A stretch of 64,000 bases of DNA from Rhodocyclales bacterium (lineage in GTDB: Bacteria > Pseudomonadota > Gammaproteobacteria > Burkholderiales > Rhodocyclaceae), in NCBI GenBank assembly GCA_028292505.1, contig JAQGMF010000027.1:31081-95080 (forward strand), given 5' to 3'. The notes under the pieces are model-generated. The model saw nothing but the letters and a program-made list of their open reading frames with translations. It ran no database searches and had not been told where the DNA came from. The position numbers and the translations under genes are program-made. Shown piece after piece: positions 18,770 through 27,913 of this stretch (position 1 is its first letter; every line of letters begins with the position of its first letter).

Positions 18770-21139
18770 ATGAGTTCCTACGTTATTCCCTTCGAAGCTC
18801 TGCGGATGACCGATGTGGAGCAGGTGGGCGGCAAGAACGCCTCCCTCGGCGAGATGATCAGCCAGCTTGCGGCCGCAGGCGTGCGCGTGCCGGGCGGTTT
18901 TGCAACCACTGCACATGCCTATCGCGAGTTTCTCGCCAAGGACAATCTGGCCGGGCGCATCCACGAGACTTTGCAGACGCTGAACATCGACGATGTCGAA
19001 GCACTGGCGCGAACCGGCGCACAGATTCGCCGGTGGATCATGGAGACGCCGCTACCAGCTCAGCTCGAAGCGGAACTCCGCACGCACTACGAGCGACTCG
19101 TAGCGGAAGGCGAAGGCACCTTCGCGGTGCGCTCTTCAGCGACCGCTGAAGATCTGCCGGACGCTTCCTTCGCTGGCCAGCAGGAGACTTTCCTCAACAT
19201 CTCTGGCTTCGAGAACGTGCTGCATGCCATGCGCGAGGTATTCGCCTCGCTCTATAACGATCGCGCCATTTCCTATCGCGAACACAAGGGCTTTCGCCAT
19301 GCGGATGTGGCGCTGTCGGCCGGCGTGCAACGCATGGTGCGCTCGGACCTGGGCTCGTCCGGCGTGATGTTCACGCTGGATACAGAGTCGGGCTTCAAGG
19401 ATGTAGTGTTTATTACATCGTCATTCGGTCTGGGCGAAACGGTGGTGCAGGGCTCGGTCAATCCGGATGAGTTTTACGTGCATAAGCCGATGCTGGAACG
19501 CGGCAATCCCGCTGTCATTCGTCGCAGCCTGGGTTCGAAGATGATCAAGATGATCTTCGCCGACAAGCGCGAGGCCGGTAAATCGACGCTGATCCAGGAC
19601 GTGGCGGATGTCGATCGGCAGCGTTTCTCGCTGACCGACAAGGAAGTGCTGGAGCTGGCACGCTATGCCGTCATCATCGAACGCCACTACGAACGTCCGA
19701 TGGATATCGAATGGGGCAAGGATGGCAAGGACGGTAAGCTTTATATCCTGCAGGCACGGCCCGAGACAGTGCAATCGCAACAGTCTTCGACCGTGATGGA
19801 GAAATACCGCCTCAAGCACCATGGCCGCGTACTGGTTTCAGGCCGTGCGATCGGGCAGAAGATCGGGCAGGGGCCGGTGCGTCTGGTCAATGACGCTTCG
19901 GAAATGAGCCGTGTGCTGGAAGGCGATGTGCTGGTCACGGACATGACCGATCCGAACTGGGAACCTGTGATGAAGCGCGCTTCGGCCATCGTCACCAATC
20001 GCGGTGGCCGCACTTGTCATGCCGCTATCATAGCGCGCGAGCTGGGCATACCGGCTATCGTCGGCTGCGGCGACGCCACCGATGTGCTCGACGAAGGCGA
20101 GAGCGTGACGGTGTCATGCGCCGAAGGCGACACCGGTTACGTCTATCGTGGCCGGCTCGATTTCGAGATCACCACGACCGATATGGGCGCCATGCCGGAC
20201 ATCCCGGTGAAGATCATGATGAATGTCGGCAATCCCGAGCTGGCCTTCGAGTTTTCGCAGATGCCGAATGGTGGCGTAGGGCTGGCGCGCCTGGAATTCG
20301 TCATCAACAACATGATCGGCATCCATCCCAAGGCGATTCTCGATGTACAGCAAGCCACGGCCAGCCTGCACGAGGAAATCCTGCGCCGCTCGCGGGGTTA
20401 CGCGACGCCGCGCCAGTTTTTCATCGAGCGTCTCGCCGAAGGTGTTGCGACGATCGCGGCAGCGTTCTGGCCGAAGCCGGTCATCGTGCGGCTTTCCGAC
20501 TTCAAGTCCAACGAATATCGCAAGCTGCTCGGCGGCGAAATCTACGAACCCGAAGAAGAAAATCCGATGCTCGGTTTTCGGGGGGCGTCACGCTACATTG
20601 CGCACAGCTTCCGCGATTGTTTCGAGCTTGAATGCCTGGCGATGAAACAGGTGCGCAACGTCATGGGCCTCACCAATGTGCAGCTCATGGTGCCATTCGT
20701 GCGCAATCTGGAAGAGGCGCGCGGCGTGGTGGAGCTGCTCGAAGACCATGGCCTGCGGCGCGGCGAGAACGAGCTCAAACTGATCATGATGTGTGAGATT
20801 CCCTCCAACGCACTGCTCGCCGAAGAGTTCTTGCAATACTTCGATGGTTTCTCGATAGGCTCGAACGACCTGACCCAACTGACGCTCGGTCTGGACCGCG
20901 ATTCCGGGCTCGTTGCACATGCCTTCGACGAACGCGATCCGGCCGTCAAGCAATTGCTGTCGCTGGCGATCAAAGCGGCCAATAAGTTGGGAAAATATGT
21001 GGGGATTTGCGGGCAGGGGCCATCTGACCATTTGGATTTTGCGGAATGGCTGATGGACGAAGGTATCCAAACGATTTCACTAAATCCGGATACGGTCGTT
21101 AATACCTGGATCAAGCTGGCCGAGCACGCTGGGCGCTGA
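18770..21139 (+). CDS. ppsA: Phosphoenolpyruvate synthase
   Basis: A 789-residue enzyme that converts pyruvate and ATP to PEP, AMP and Pi for gluconeogenesis. [21 protein letters not shown] sets the start, because the open frame upstream only mirrors ppsR. Domains in order are the PEP/pyruvate-binding ATP-grasp domain (about 15-350), the swivelling His domain with the phosphohistidine in [17 protein letters not shown], and the PEP-utilising TIM barrel ending [10 protein letters not shown]. The TCHA threonine and histidine are the sites that PpsR acts on. Confidence 0.96.
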   Translation: MSSYVIPFEALRMTDVEQVGGKNASLGEMISQLAAAGVRVPGGFATTAHAYREFLAKDNLAGRIHETLQTLNIDDVEALARTGAQIRRWIMETPLPAQLEAELRTHYERLVAEGEGTFAVRSSATAEDLPDASFAGQQETFLNISGFENVLHAMREVFASLYNDRAISYREHKGFRHADVALSAGVQRMVRSDLGSSGVMFTLDTESGFKDVVFITSSFGLGETVVQGSVNPDEFYVHKPMLERGNPAVIRRSLGSKMIKMIFADKREAGKSTLIQDVADVDRQRFSLTDKEVLELARYAVIIERHYERPMDIEWGKDGKDGKLYILQARPETVQSQQSSTVMEKYRLKHHGRVLVSGRAIGQKIGQGPVRLVNDASEMSRVLEGDVLVTDMTDPNWEPVMKRASAIVTNRGGRTCHAAIIARELGIPAIVGCGDATDVLDEGESVTVSCAEGDTGYVYRGRLDFEITTTDMGAMPDIPVKIMMNVGNPELAFEFSQMPNGGVGLARLEFVINNMIGIHPKAILDVQQATASLHEEILRRSRGYATPRQFFIERLAEGVATIAAAFWPKPVIVRLSDFKSNEYRKLLGGEIYEPEEENPMLGFRGASRYIAHSFRDCFELECLAMKQVRNVMGLTNVQLMVPFVRNLEEARGVVELLEDHGLRRGENELKLIMMCEIPSNALLAEEFLQYFDGFSIGSNDLTQLTLGLDRDSGLVAHAFDERDPAVKQLLSLAIKAANKLGKYVGICGQGPSDHLDFAEWLMDEGIQTISLNPDTVVNTWIKLAEHAGR

Positions 21140-21528
21140 CGAACGGTAAGACAGAAAATCGACATGCCGCAGGGGAGTGGCCAGCCGGCGTGCGTCGATT
21201 CAGGTGCGGCGATAGACACATTTTGATCTAGATAGAAAGGCAGGCACACGCCTGTCCAGCGGCGGGTGGCGGCTTTTACAGTCGTGGTAACATCCGCCTT
21301 CGTTTTTGTTGCTTGTGAATGTTGTTTGTGAACTGACGGGCCGTATTTTTTGGTGTAAGGCGGCTCGGCACGATTGTCATCAATCAGGTTTGTAAATGAG
21401 CGTCAGCGCGGCTTTCGGCCAGGTGCGGCGCCCCGAAATATTACTCGGCATGGCAGGTGTGACGAGGCCCAAAATCGAAAGAATGGGCTTGGAATTACAT
21501 CGCATGTCGGCTTGAGGGAGGGAGCTTC
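21140..21528. other. Gap after ppsA with two possible RNA hairpins
   Basis: No gene is visible. A stem AATCGAC (21157-21163) / GTCGATT (21194-21200) with further partial pairing inside lies just after ppsA. A weaker GGCGG/CCGCC stem near 21270-21298 is followed by TTCGTTTTT and may be the ppsA terminator. The Shine-Dalgarno GGGAGGGAGC precedes the GTG start of the next gene at 21529. Confidence 0.4.
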
Positions 21529-22524
21529 GTGGCATTGCTTCTGCTATCAAACCGATCCATATCCCGTGCCGGTGTGCGCGCCGTATCGATGCGCGACGTG
21601 GTCTCCGTCTCCCTTATCGCATGTGCTGTCGTGAGTGCGTTGGCGTTCGCCGCAGGTCTCATGATCGGCAAGCTGTCTTCGGCAGACGAGCAATCCCGTC
21701 TCGCTTCAGCTTCCGCGTCGGTCAGCGATCCGGCACGCGATGGCTTTGCCATGCAACGACTCGGTGAGATGTCGGCACGTATGGTGGCACTGGAAAGCAA
21801 CGCGACCAATCTTCTCAAGAAACTCACCGGCATCGAACAGATTCAGGGCAGTCTGAACAAACTCGAAAAAGCCGGTATCGCGCCGCGCATCGATGCGCTG
21901 CCACAAATCAATGGCGCGCCAAAAGCCGCTGCCGGTGGACCAGATCTGGCCCCGGTATGCGATGTACGCGCCGTTTATAAGGCAAGCCCTAGTCCAACCC
22001 TGGAAAGCGTCAAACAAGCCGAAGGTGCGCTGAGCTGTCTGCAATCGCTACTCGATCGTATCGAACAATCCACGGCGTCGCGCAGTGTGGCCTTCATGGC
22101 GCTACCCAATCGCCAACCTGTGATCGGCGCTGAGCTGGGCTCGCCTTTCGGTAATCGCATTGACCCCATCACCGGCCATATCGCATTCCATCCCGGTCTT
22201 GATTTCGCCGCGCCGATCGGCACGGACATTTACGCAGCGGGCGGCGGCAAGGTGCGTTTCGCTGGTTTCCAGAGCGATCTTGGCAACCTCGTCGAGATCG
22301 ATCACGGTAACGGGCTGATCAGCCGTTACGCCCACTCCTCGAAGTTGTACGTGAAGGAAGGCGACATCGTCGCACCTGGTCAGCGGATAGCAGCGATCGG
22401 CTCGACAGGGCGTTCAACGGGCCCCCATCTGCATTTCGAAATCTTGCACGAGGGCCGCTACGTCGACCCGCAACAGTATTTGACGGGTCTGGCACGTGAC
22501 GGCAATGTTTCGCCGAAATCGTGA
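21529..22524 (+). CDS. M23 family peptidase, membrane-anchored (LytM type)
   Basis: The 331-residue protein starts at GTG after GGGAGG. One N-terminal membrane segment (about 25-48) is followed by a linker and a C-terminal peptidase_M23 domain (about 195-320). The zinc ligands are the His and Asp of HPGLDFAAP and the second His of GPHLHFEILH. M23 enzymes cut peptide cross-links in peptidoglycan, and some homologues only activate amidases. The bactofilin gene lies two genes downstream, a pairing seen in cell-shape modules such as those of Caulobacter and Helicobacter. Confidence 0.88.
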   Translation: MALLLLSNRSISRAGVRAVSMRDVVSVSLIACAVVSALAFAAGLMIGKLSSADEQSRLASASASVSDPARDGFAMQRLGEMSARMVALESNATNLLKKLTGIEQIQGSLNKLEKAGIAPRIDALPQINGAPKAAAGGPDLAPVCDVRAVYKASPSPTLESVKQAEGALSCLQSLLDRIEQSTASRSVAFMALPNRQPVIGAELGSPFGNRIDPITGHIAFHPGLDFAAPIGTDIYAAGGGKVRFAGFQSDLGNLVEIDHGNGLISRYAHSSKLYVKEGDIVAPGQRIAAIGSTGRSTGPHLHFEILHEGRYVDPQQYLTGLARDGNVSPKS

Positions 22525-22894
22525 ACGCCTGACGCAGCGCCTGAGTGGTTCGGCCTATTCCCTGACGATACTGGAGGGAAGGCGTGCTACGCCCTGGCTA
22601 CTCGTGATCTTGTTGGTCGCTCTTTGCGCGGGTGCCTATGTGCTTTTCAAAGTGCCATCGCCAACAGCGCAACTAAGTGCCGAAGTGGCACGGCTGCAAG
22701 GAGAAGTGACCCACTTGCAGCAAGAGGCGAAGTTTGGGGAAATGCGATTGCAACAGGAAGTTGCGACGCGCGAAGGGCTCGCGAAGCAGATGGATGCGCA
22801 ATCGCAGAAGCTGCGTCAAGCCGAGCAGGAAGTGGAATTCTTTCGTGGGCAAAAAAACATGGCGGTACGAGACAAGCTACCCGTGCGCAAATAG
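22505..22894 (+). CDS. Small coiled-coil membrane protein of the bactofilin cluster
   Basis: With the ATG at 22505 the protein has 129 residues; a GTG at 22496 adds three. A basic N-terminus (RRNRERLTQRL) precedes one membrane segment (about 33-50), and a long coiled coil fills the rest (about 58-118; AEVARLQGEVTHLQQEA). It overlaps the M23 gene by 20 bases, so the two are translationally linked. I do not recognise a named family with confidence. The context suggests a linker between the periplasmic peptidase and the bactofilin scaffold, which is inference. Confidence 0.65.
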   Translation: MFRRNRERLTQRLSGSAYSLTILEGRRATPWLLVILLVALCAGAYVLFKVPSPTAQLSAEVARLQGEVTHLQQEAKFGEMRLQQEVATREGLAKQMDAQSQKLRQAEQEVEFFRGQKNMAVRDKLPVRK

Positions 22895-22958
22895 GATGTA
22901 TCGTTGTTGTGTCGAGCCTGCGGGCTGTGTTTTGTGATTTCTTGATGAGGGCCTATCC

Positions 22959-23381
22959 ATGTTCGGCAAAAAGAAAGATTCATTTATCGAGCTGACGAAG
23001 CTGTCCAGCTTGGTCGCCAGCAACGTGGACGTTACCGGAGACCTCAGTTTCGTCGATGGTTTGCGTATCGATGGGCATGTGCGCGGCAACGTGCAGAGCA
23101 AGGTCGGCACCAAGAGTCTGCTGGTGCTGAGCGATCAAGGCTGCGTCACGGGCAATGTGCGCAGTCATGACGCCATCATAAATGGTGTGATCGTGGGCGA
23201 CCTGGAAGTCGAACACTTTCTAGAATTGCAGGCGGATGCCCGCGTAACAGGCAACATCACGTATCGCCAGCTGCGCATGGATTGCGGCGCCTCGGTGGAT
23301 GGCAAGCTCAACAAGCTTTCCGAGGGCAGCGGCATGTCAAATGTCGTCGAACTGCCGGGCAACAACGCTGCAAGCGCCTGA
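22959..23381 (+). CDS. Bactofilin
   Basis: A 140-residue polymer-forming cytoskeletal protein (PF04519). The core beta-helix runs about 20-115 with the repeating pattern GDLSFVDGLRIDGHVRGNV, GCVTGNVRSHDAIINGVIVG and DARVTGNITYRQL. The tails are short and polar. Bactofilins self-assemble without nucleotide into filaments that position wall enzymes. The membrane-anchored M23 peptidase upstream is the likely client. Confidence 0.93.
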   Translation: MFGKKKDSFIELTKLSSLVASNVDVTGDLSFVDGLRIDGHVRGNVQSKVGTKSLLVLSDQGCVTGNVRSHDAIINGVIVGDLEVEHFLELQADARVTGNITYRQLRMDCGASVDGKLNKLSEGSGMSNVVELPGNNAASA

Positions 23382-23402
23382 TCGTCGGCAGGGCAGTTGC
23401 AG

Positions 23403-23855
23403 ATGACGACGATCGCAATATCCACATGGTATTGGCTCACGCTGGGTATCGTATTGATTCTCGCTGAAGTTTTCATGCCGGGAATCATGATGGTATGGCT
23501 GGGCATCGGCGCCTGCGTCGTGGCTATCATTTCCGTCATGGTCAAGCTTCAATTGACGACCAAGCTGCTGATCTGGGCCGCCACGTCGAGTATCCTGCTG
23601 GTGTTGTGGTTCAAGTTCTTTCGCGACAACGACAGCACGCGTGCTGGCCGCGCGGAGGCGACGCTGGGTTACAGTGGACGCCTGATCCGGGCCGTGGGTC
23701 CGAAAGAAATTGGTAGCGTGCGCTTCGCACGGCCTATTCTCGGCAATGACATTTGGGAATGCGAAGCCGAAAGTCCCATCGCCGCGGATGCGCACGTCAA
23801 GGTTGTGGCAGTAGTCGGCCGCGAGGGTCGGCGCGTTAAAGTAATGCCCGCGTAA
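23403..23855 (+). CDS. NfeD-like membrane protein
   Basis: A protein of about 150 residues with two or three N-terminal membrane segments (about 8-28, 30-50 and 55-72) and a C-terminal OB-fold of NfeD type (about 85-150; YSGRLIRAVGP through VKVVAVVGREGRRVKVMPA). An in-frame TTG at 23397 would add two residues, and the ATG is preferred. NfeD proteins usually accompany SPFH/stomatin genes. None is adjacent here. It starts 21 bases after the bactofilin. Confidence 0.8.
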   Translation: MTTIAISTWYWLTLGIVLILAEVFMPGIMMVWLGIGACVVAIISVMVKLQLTTKLLIWAATSSILLVLWFKFFRDNDSTRAGRAEATLGYSGRLIRAVGPKEIGSVRFARPILGNDIWECEAESPIAADAHVKVVAVVGREGRRVKVMPA

Positions 23856-23962
23856 CGATTCTTCTTTGTCGCCTCGCCCTCATCTTTTTTTTGTGCGACG
23901 GCGAACAATTCCATGACCGCAGGTATCAAACCGGCGTCGTCAACCCGAGGATTTCTGCACTG

Positions 23963-24535
23963 ATGAAAAAGACACTCAGGTGCTTTGTGTCGCTGGCCTG
24001 CGTCGCTTGCCTTTCAGGCATGAGTATCACGGTTCATGCAGCTCACAAGAAGACGCACAAAACATCCCATAGTACGACGACAACCCATACCACCAAATCG
24101 AAACACGCCCCCGGCAAAAGCGTCGTTGATGTGGAACGGACTTGCAAGAGCGTGCGCGTGAAGACAGCCAAGGGCTATCGCACGCAGCGCAAATGCACGA
24201 ATACGACAACGGCATTGCACAGCCCGATCGGGGTTGGCGAGTTGAATGCCGGCCCCGGCAAACAGCCGGAACTCAAGGCACGTACCATCCCCGATCGGGC
24301 CTATGCCGTCGATGGCTACACCTTCTTCCATCAGGGGCGCAAATATCGCGTCGTCGGCATCAATGAAGAACTGGTGCCTGCTGGCAGCGATTTGGCCAAG
24401 CAACGCCTGCAGCTAGCGCTCGACAGCGGTGCGATCAGTGTCGAACCGGAGGCGGTGGATGAGAATGGTACGATGCGCGCCGTCGTGCGGGTGGGCGGGA
24501 AAAATCTGGCTGACGTCCTGAACGCCAGCCGCTAG
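23963..24535 (+). CDS. Secreted or periplasmic protein of unknown function
   Basis: The 190-residue product starts MKKTLRCFVSLACVACLSG and has a clear signal peptide ending near VHAAHK (about residue 27). A His/Thr/Lys-rich tract (about 28-50) follows, then a globular part with YAVDGYTFFHQGRKYRVVGI. That segment is reminiscent of nuclease-like SNc folds, but I see no complete active site. I do not recognise the family. It stands alone, convergent with the DUF2863 gene. Confidence 0.65.
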   Translation: MKKTLRCFVSLACVACLSGMSITVHAAHKKTHKTSHSTTTTHTTKSKHAPGKSVVDVERTCKSVRVKTAKGYRTQRKCTNTTTALHSPIGVGELNAGPGKQPELKARTIPDRAYAVDGYTFFHQGRKYRVVGINEELVPAGSDLAKQRLQLALDSGAISVEPEAVDENGTMRAVVRVGGKNLADVLNASR

Positions 24536-24551
24536 GCAAAATTTGTAGCAA

Positions 24552-25721
24552 TCAATGCAGGTGTCGCGGCACCTGTTCTGCCGATTCTTCCGGCAGCTCG
24601 GCATGTACCGCTTCGCCATCGGGTGACGGATACATCGGCGAGCCGCAGTCGTCGCAATACTCCATGGGAAAGCGTTGCTCGAGTTGCAGCACCGTCGTCA
24701 CACCGCATTCGCGTAAAGTCTGTTCGATCTGCTGCGGCACGTCGGGATTGTCGTCCTCCACGCCGAGCAGCGGCCACACGACACCATGCACGACGGCGTT
24801 GCTGCCCAGCGTGGTGAAGCCGATGCGATATTCCTCAAGCTGACGATCGAAGAATGGTGCGATGACTGCACGCACGCCATCGGGCGGCGTATCCAGCGTG
24901 GTGGACAGAAAGGCTACCGACGCACGAATGGAGTATGCGCGCGACATACGATCGGCTTGCCGACAGGCTGCGAAATATGCATCTGGCAATACCAGCTCGG
25001 TCGCGCAACCGGCAAGCAAAGGTGCCAGGCAGGCGCTACCTTGCGTGCGCCATTGCAGCGCAGAGTGTTCGCGCGAACCGTCTTTTTCTTGCCAGCGGAA
25101 GATAGGTGCGCCGGGCTCGGAGATGACGGCTGCGACAAGGTAGCGCACGTCCGACAGGAAGCGCGCGGTTTCCGGCAATGTCTCCGCGTCGATTGTCAGA
25201 TCACGGTTGCGTTCGGCTGCCGCCGCCAGTTCGGCTGCAAAGCGCGCGGTTTCGCAGTAGCCTTGCGGCAATTGATCAGGGCTGAAAAGTACATTGGCAA
25301 AAGCGAGTTTCACCTTGTCGGCAAGTACGTGTGCCGACAGGTGTACACGCAGGTTTGCCAGTGCGCTGGCGGGCAAGGTGCTCGCCGGAATATTGAAGCG
25401 CGACCAGGCAAGGATCGGTGCCGTGATGAGCAAAGCCTGATGGCGTGCCGGGTCACCGCTGCCGCCTTCGGCACGTGACTCGACTGCGTCGGCCAATGCG
25501 TCGTGCGCAGCAGGGTTCGACGTGTAGAGATGATCCAGCGCGGCGCTGAGCGCATCTTCGTCGCCGGAGTGCAGCAGACCGTCGACGGCCACAGCAAGGC
25601 GCGTATCCCAGAAAGTATCTTCCGCGCGACTACCGGATTCGGCCAGGCCAACTGCGAGCCACAGTAGATTTTCAGCTTCGCGGGGGAGGCCGCTGCGGCG
25701 GCCCAGGCGGGATCGTTTCAT
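24552..25721 (-). CDS. DUF2863 family protein
   Basis: The 389-residue protein begins MKRSRLGRRSGLPREAENLLWLAVGL. It matches my memory of DUF2863 (PF11062), a family largely restricted to Betaproteobacteria and of unknown function. The C-terminal FPMEYCDDCGSPMYPSPDGE carries a C-x2-C pair. Open frame continues upstream to 25859 but overlaps bioD and has no supporting signal. It follows the bio cluster on the same strand. Confidence 0.75.
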   Translation of the reverse strand: MKRSRLGRRSGLPREAENLLWLAVGLAESGSRAEDTFWDTRLAVAVDGLLHSGDEDALSAALDHLYTSNPAAHDALADAVESRAEGGSGDPARHQALLITAPILAWSRFNIPASTLPASALANLRVHLSAHVLADKVKLAFANVLFSPDQLPQGYCETARFAAELAAAAERNRDLTIDAETLPETARFLSDVRYLVAAVISEPGAPIFRWQEKDGSREHSALQWRTQGSACLAPLLAGCATELVLPDAYFAACRQADRMSRAYSIRASVAFLSTTLDTPPDGVRAVIAPFFDRQLEEYRIGFTTLGSNAVVHGVVWPLLGVEDDNPDVPQQIEQTLRECGVTTVLQLEQRFPMEYCDDCGSPMYPSPDGEAVHAELPEESAEQVPRHLH

Positions 25722-25780
25722 CGAAAGCTCATCAATATTCAGTTCGCGAATTCTACACCCCAGTCCGCGCTGTTCCTCAG

Positions 25781-26455
25781 TCAGGCATTGACGCGCGATA
25801 ACTGAAGATATGACAGTGCATCTTGCGGCGAAGCCAGGCGCGGCACGATGCCGAGGCAAGGCGCGGCAAGGCGTTGATGCAAGCTACTCACGTTTTCGTC
25901 GAGGCATGGCATGTCGGCGTCGAGCACATTGCCTATCCAGCCGGCGAAGGGCAGACCGCGCGCGGCGATAGCTTCGGCCGTCAACAGTGCGTGGTTCAAA
26001 CAGCCGAGCCGCAAGCCGACCACGAGAATTACTGGCAGTCCAAGTCGCTGTGCGAGATGTGACATGTCGGTGTGATCGTCCAGCGGCACCAGAAAGCCAC
26101 CGGCGCCCTCGACGATCACGCGATCCGTCTCGGCGCGCAAAGATTCGAATCGTTCGACGAGTGGTTCGATGCGAATCGTCACGCCTGCGCGGGCAGCAGC
26201 GATGTGTGGCGCGATGGCTTCAGGCAGGCATATCGGATTGATGCGTTCGAGCGAAAATCCTGGCGTGCCGGCGACTTGCAGACGTAGGGCGTCTTCGTTG
26301 CAGAGTTGTCCATCGACAGGCTCGCCACCTGCCGCCACGGGCTTGTAGCCGACTGCGCGCAAGCCTGCATGGCGCCACGCATGCAGCAGCGCACAGGCAA
26401 GAAATGTCTTGCCTACATCGGTGTCCGTACCGGTCAGGAAAAATGATGTATTCAT
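25781..26455 (-). CDS. bioD: Dethiobiotin synthetase
   Basis: A 224-residue ATP-dependent enzyme that closes the ureido ring of dethiobiotin from DAPA and CO2. The P-loop-like TGTDTDVGKTFLACALLHAW at the N-terminus, KPVAAGG, and VEGAGGFLVPL are signatures. The ATG at 26455 lies two bases downstream of the bioC stop. A TTG two codons earlier would overlap that stop. It is the last gene of bioF-H-C-D. Confidence 0.94.
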   Translation of the reverse strand: MNTSFFLTGTDTDVGKTFLACALLHAWRHAGLRAVGYKPVAAGGEPVDGQLCNEDALRLQVAGTPGFSLERINPICLPEAIAPHIAAARAGVTIRIEPLVERFESLRAETDRVIVEGAGGFLVPLDDHTDMSHLAQRLGLPVILVVGLRLGCLNHALLTAEAIAARGLPFAGWIGNVLDADMPCLDENVSSLHQRLAAPCLGIVPRLASPQDALSYLQLSRVNA

Positions 26456-26457
26456 AT

Positions 26458-27213
26458 TCAACAGGCACGTTGTGCAGTGATGAAGACAACATCGTAGGTC
26501 AACGGCAAGCCCGCAGCCTCACGCAGTGAATGGTAGTAAGCCTCGGCGCGGCGAAAACCTTGCACGCCATAGAGGCCCGGCGGGCGCGGCTTGCCGACAA
26601 CGTGCGCACCGAGCGTCTTGATGTCGCGCAGCATCGTGCGCAGGTCCGAAGCGTAGGCCACGAAATCCTTGCATTGAATCTCGATGCCGTCGAAGCCAGC
26701 AGCAGTGAGCTGTGCCGCATAACTCGTTGCCGGCATGAAGCGGCGTACATGCTCGATGTTGTCCGCGTGGCGAAAGGCTGCGCGCAACTCTCCCAGCGTG
26801 GCAGGCCCGAGGGTCGCGACGGCGAGCGTGCCGCCGGGTTGCAGTACGCGCGCCGCTTCCGCGATGGCGTAGCTGGCGTCCGCCCATTGCCAGGCGAGGC
26901 TGGAATAGTAGAGTGCAACGCACGCGCTCCGCAACGGCAGCGCTTCGATATCGCCACAGATATTTTCACCACTCAATGCCAATAGCATGGGTACGGCATG
27001 ATCGAGTGCGAGGCAGGCTGTGCCCAGCGCACGAAATTTCTCCGTTGCATAGCCAGTGCCGCTGCCCGCATCGAGCGCCATGCCGACTGTTGCCGGACAC
27101 TTTGCCAGCAGTGCATCGGCGATGCAGCGTTGGATGTGCGCGACGCTGTCGTAACGCAACGCCGCTTTGCCGAAGGCCGCGCGAATGGCGCGCTTTTCCG
27201 GATCAGGCTGCAT
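26458..27213 (-). CDS. bioC: Malonyl-ACP O-methyltransferase
   Basis: The 251-residue SAM-dependent methyltransferase disguises malonyl-ACP as its methyl ester so that fatty-acid synthesis can build the pimeloyl chain. The SAM motif ALDAGSGTGYATEKF, the GDIEALPL acidic segment and LQPGGTLAVATLGP are visible. It overlaps bioH by 11 bases, so expression is coupled. BioH removes the methyl group that BioC adds. Confidence 0.93.
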   Translation of the reverse strand: MQPDPEKRAIRAAFGKAALRYDSVAHIQRCIADALLAKCPATVGMALDAGSGTGYATEKFRALGTACLALDHAVPMLLALSGENICGDIEALPLRSACVALYYSSLAWQWADASYAIAEAARVLQPGGTLAVATLGPATLGELRAAFRHADNIEHVRRFMPATSYAAQLTAAGFDGIEIQCKDFVAYASDLRTMLRDIKTLGAHVVGKPRPPGLYGVQGFRRAEAYYHSLREAAGLPLTYDVVFITAQRAC

Positions 27214-27913
27214 GCATGAATTCCTCGATACGCTGGGCGACAGCCACGGGCTGCGACAGGAAGGCCGCGTGACCGACGCCGGGCATGATGAATGTTTCGC
27301 AGCCCGACCAGCGATGCGCCAACCATTCGGTCGCGCCCTCCGGTATCAGCACGTCTTGCTCTCCGTGGATGAGCAGACAACGCAAGGAAACGGATGGCAA
27401 CGCGCCGCGCAAGTCGCTTTGTTCGAGCAGTCGCAAGCCATGCGCGAGCGCGCTGGCATTTTTTTGCGGGTCCGCAAGATTACTGTGCAGAGCCGCGCCG
27501 ACATTGGCGCGTTCGCTATCGCCAAGGACTTGCAAGGCCACGAAGCGCTCCATAGTACGTAGCGGGTCTTTGAGGAAATTTGTGCGAAATGCCGTTGTCG
27601 TTTCTACATCGAGTCCATGTTGCCAGTCGTTGCGCTTGACGAAGCTCGGTGTCGCCGCGAACAGGATCAGCCGCGAGATGTGCTGCGGGGCGCGCGCAGC
27701 GATGGCCATGGCCAACATGGCGCCGAGCGACCAGCCACACAGGACGGCGCCGGCGGGTATTGCGTCGAGCAGGCTCGCTGCCCAATCGTCGAGCGAGCCT
27801 TCACTGGACAACAGCTCGAGTGCCAGTGTTTCGCTTTCGAGCTGCGCCTGCAGCGGTGCCCACACACCGGGTGTAAGTCCCCAGCCGTGCAATAGGACAA
27901 GAGGCGCCGTCAT
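27203..27913 (-). CDS. bioH: Pimeloyl-[ACP] methyl ester esterase
   Basis: A 236-residue alpha/beta hydrolase with HGWGLTPGVW near the start, the nucleophile elbow GWSLGA, an acidic residue in HGEQDVLIP, and the final catalytic His in MPGVGHAAFLSQP. BioH demethylates pimeloyl-ACP methyl ester to stop elongation. The bioF-bioH-bioC context confirms the name. It overlaps bioF by 4 bases and bioC by 11. Confidence 0.94.
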   Translation of the reverse strand: MTAPLVLLHGWGLTPGVWAPLQAQLESETLALELLSSEGSLDDWAASLLDAIPAGAVLCGWSLGAMLAMAIAARAPQHISRLILFAATPSFVKRNDWQHGLDVETTTAFRTNFLKDPLRTMERFVALQVLGDSERANVGAALHSNLADPQKNASALAHGLRLLEQSDLRGALPSVSLRCLLIHGEQDVLIPEGATEWLAHRWSGCETFIMPGVGHAAFLSQPVAVAQRIEEFMHAA

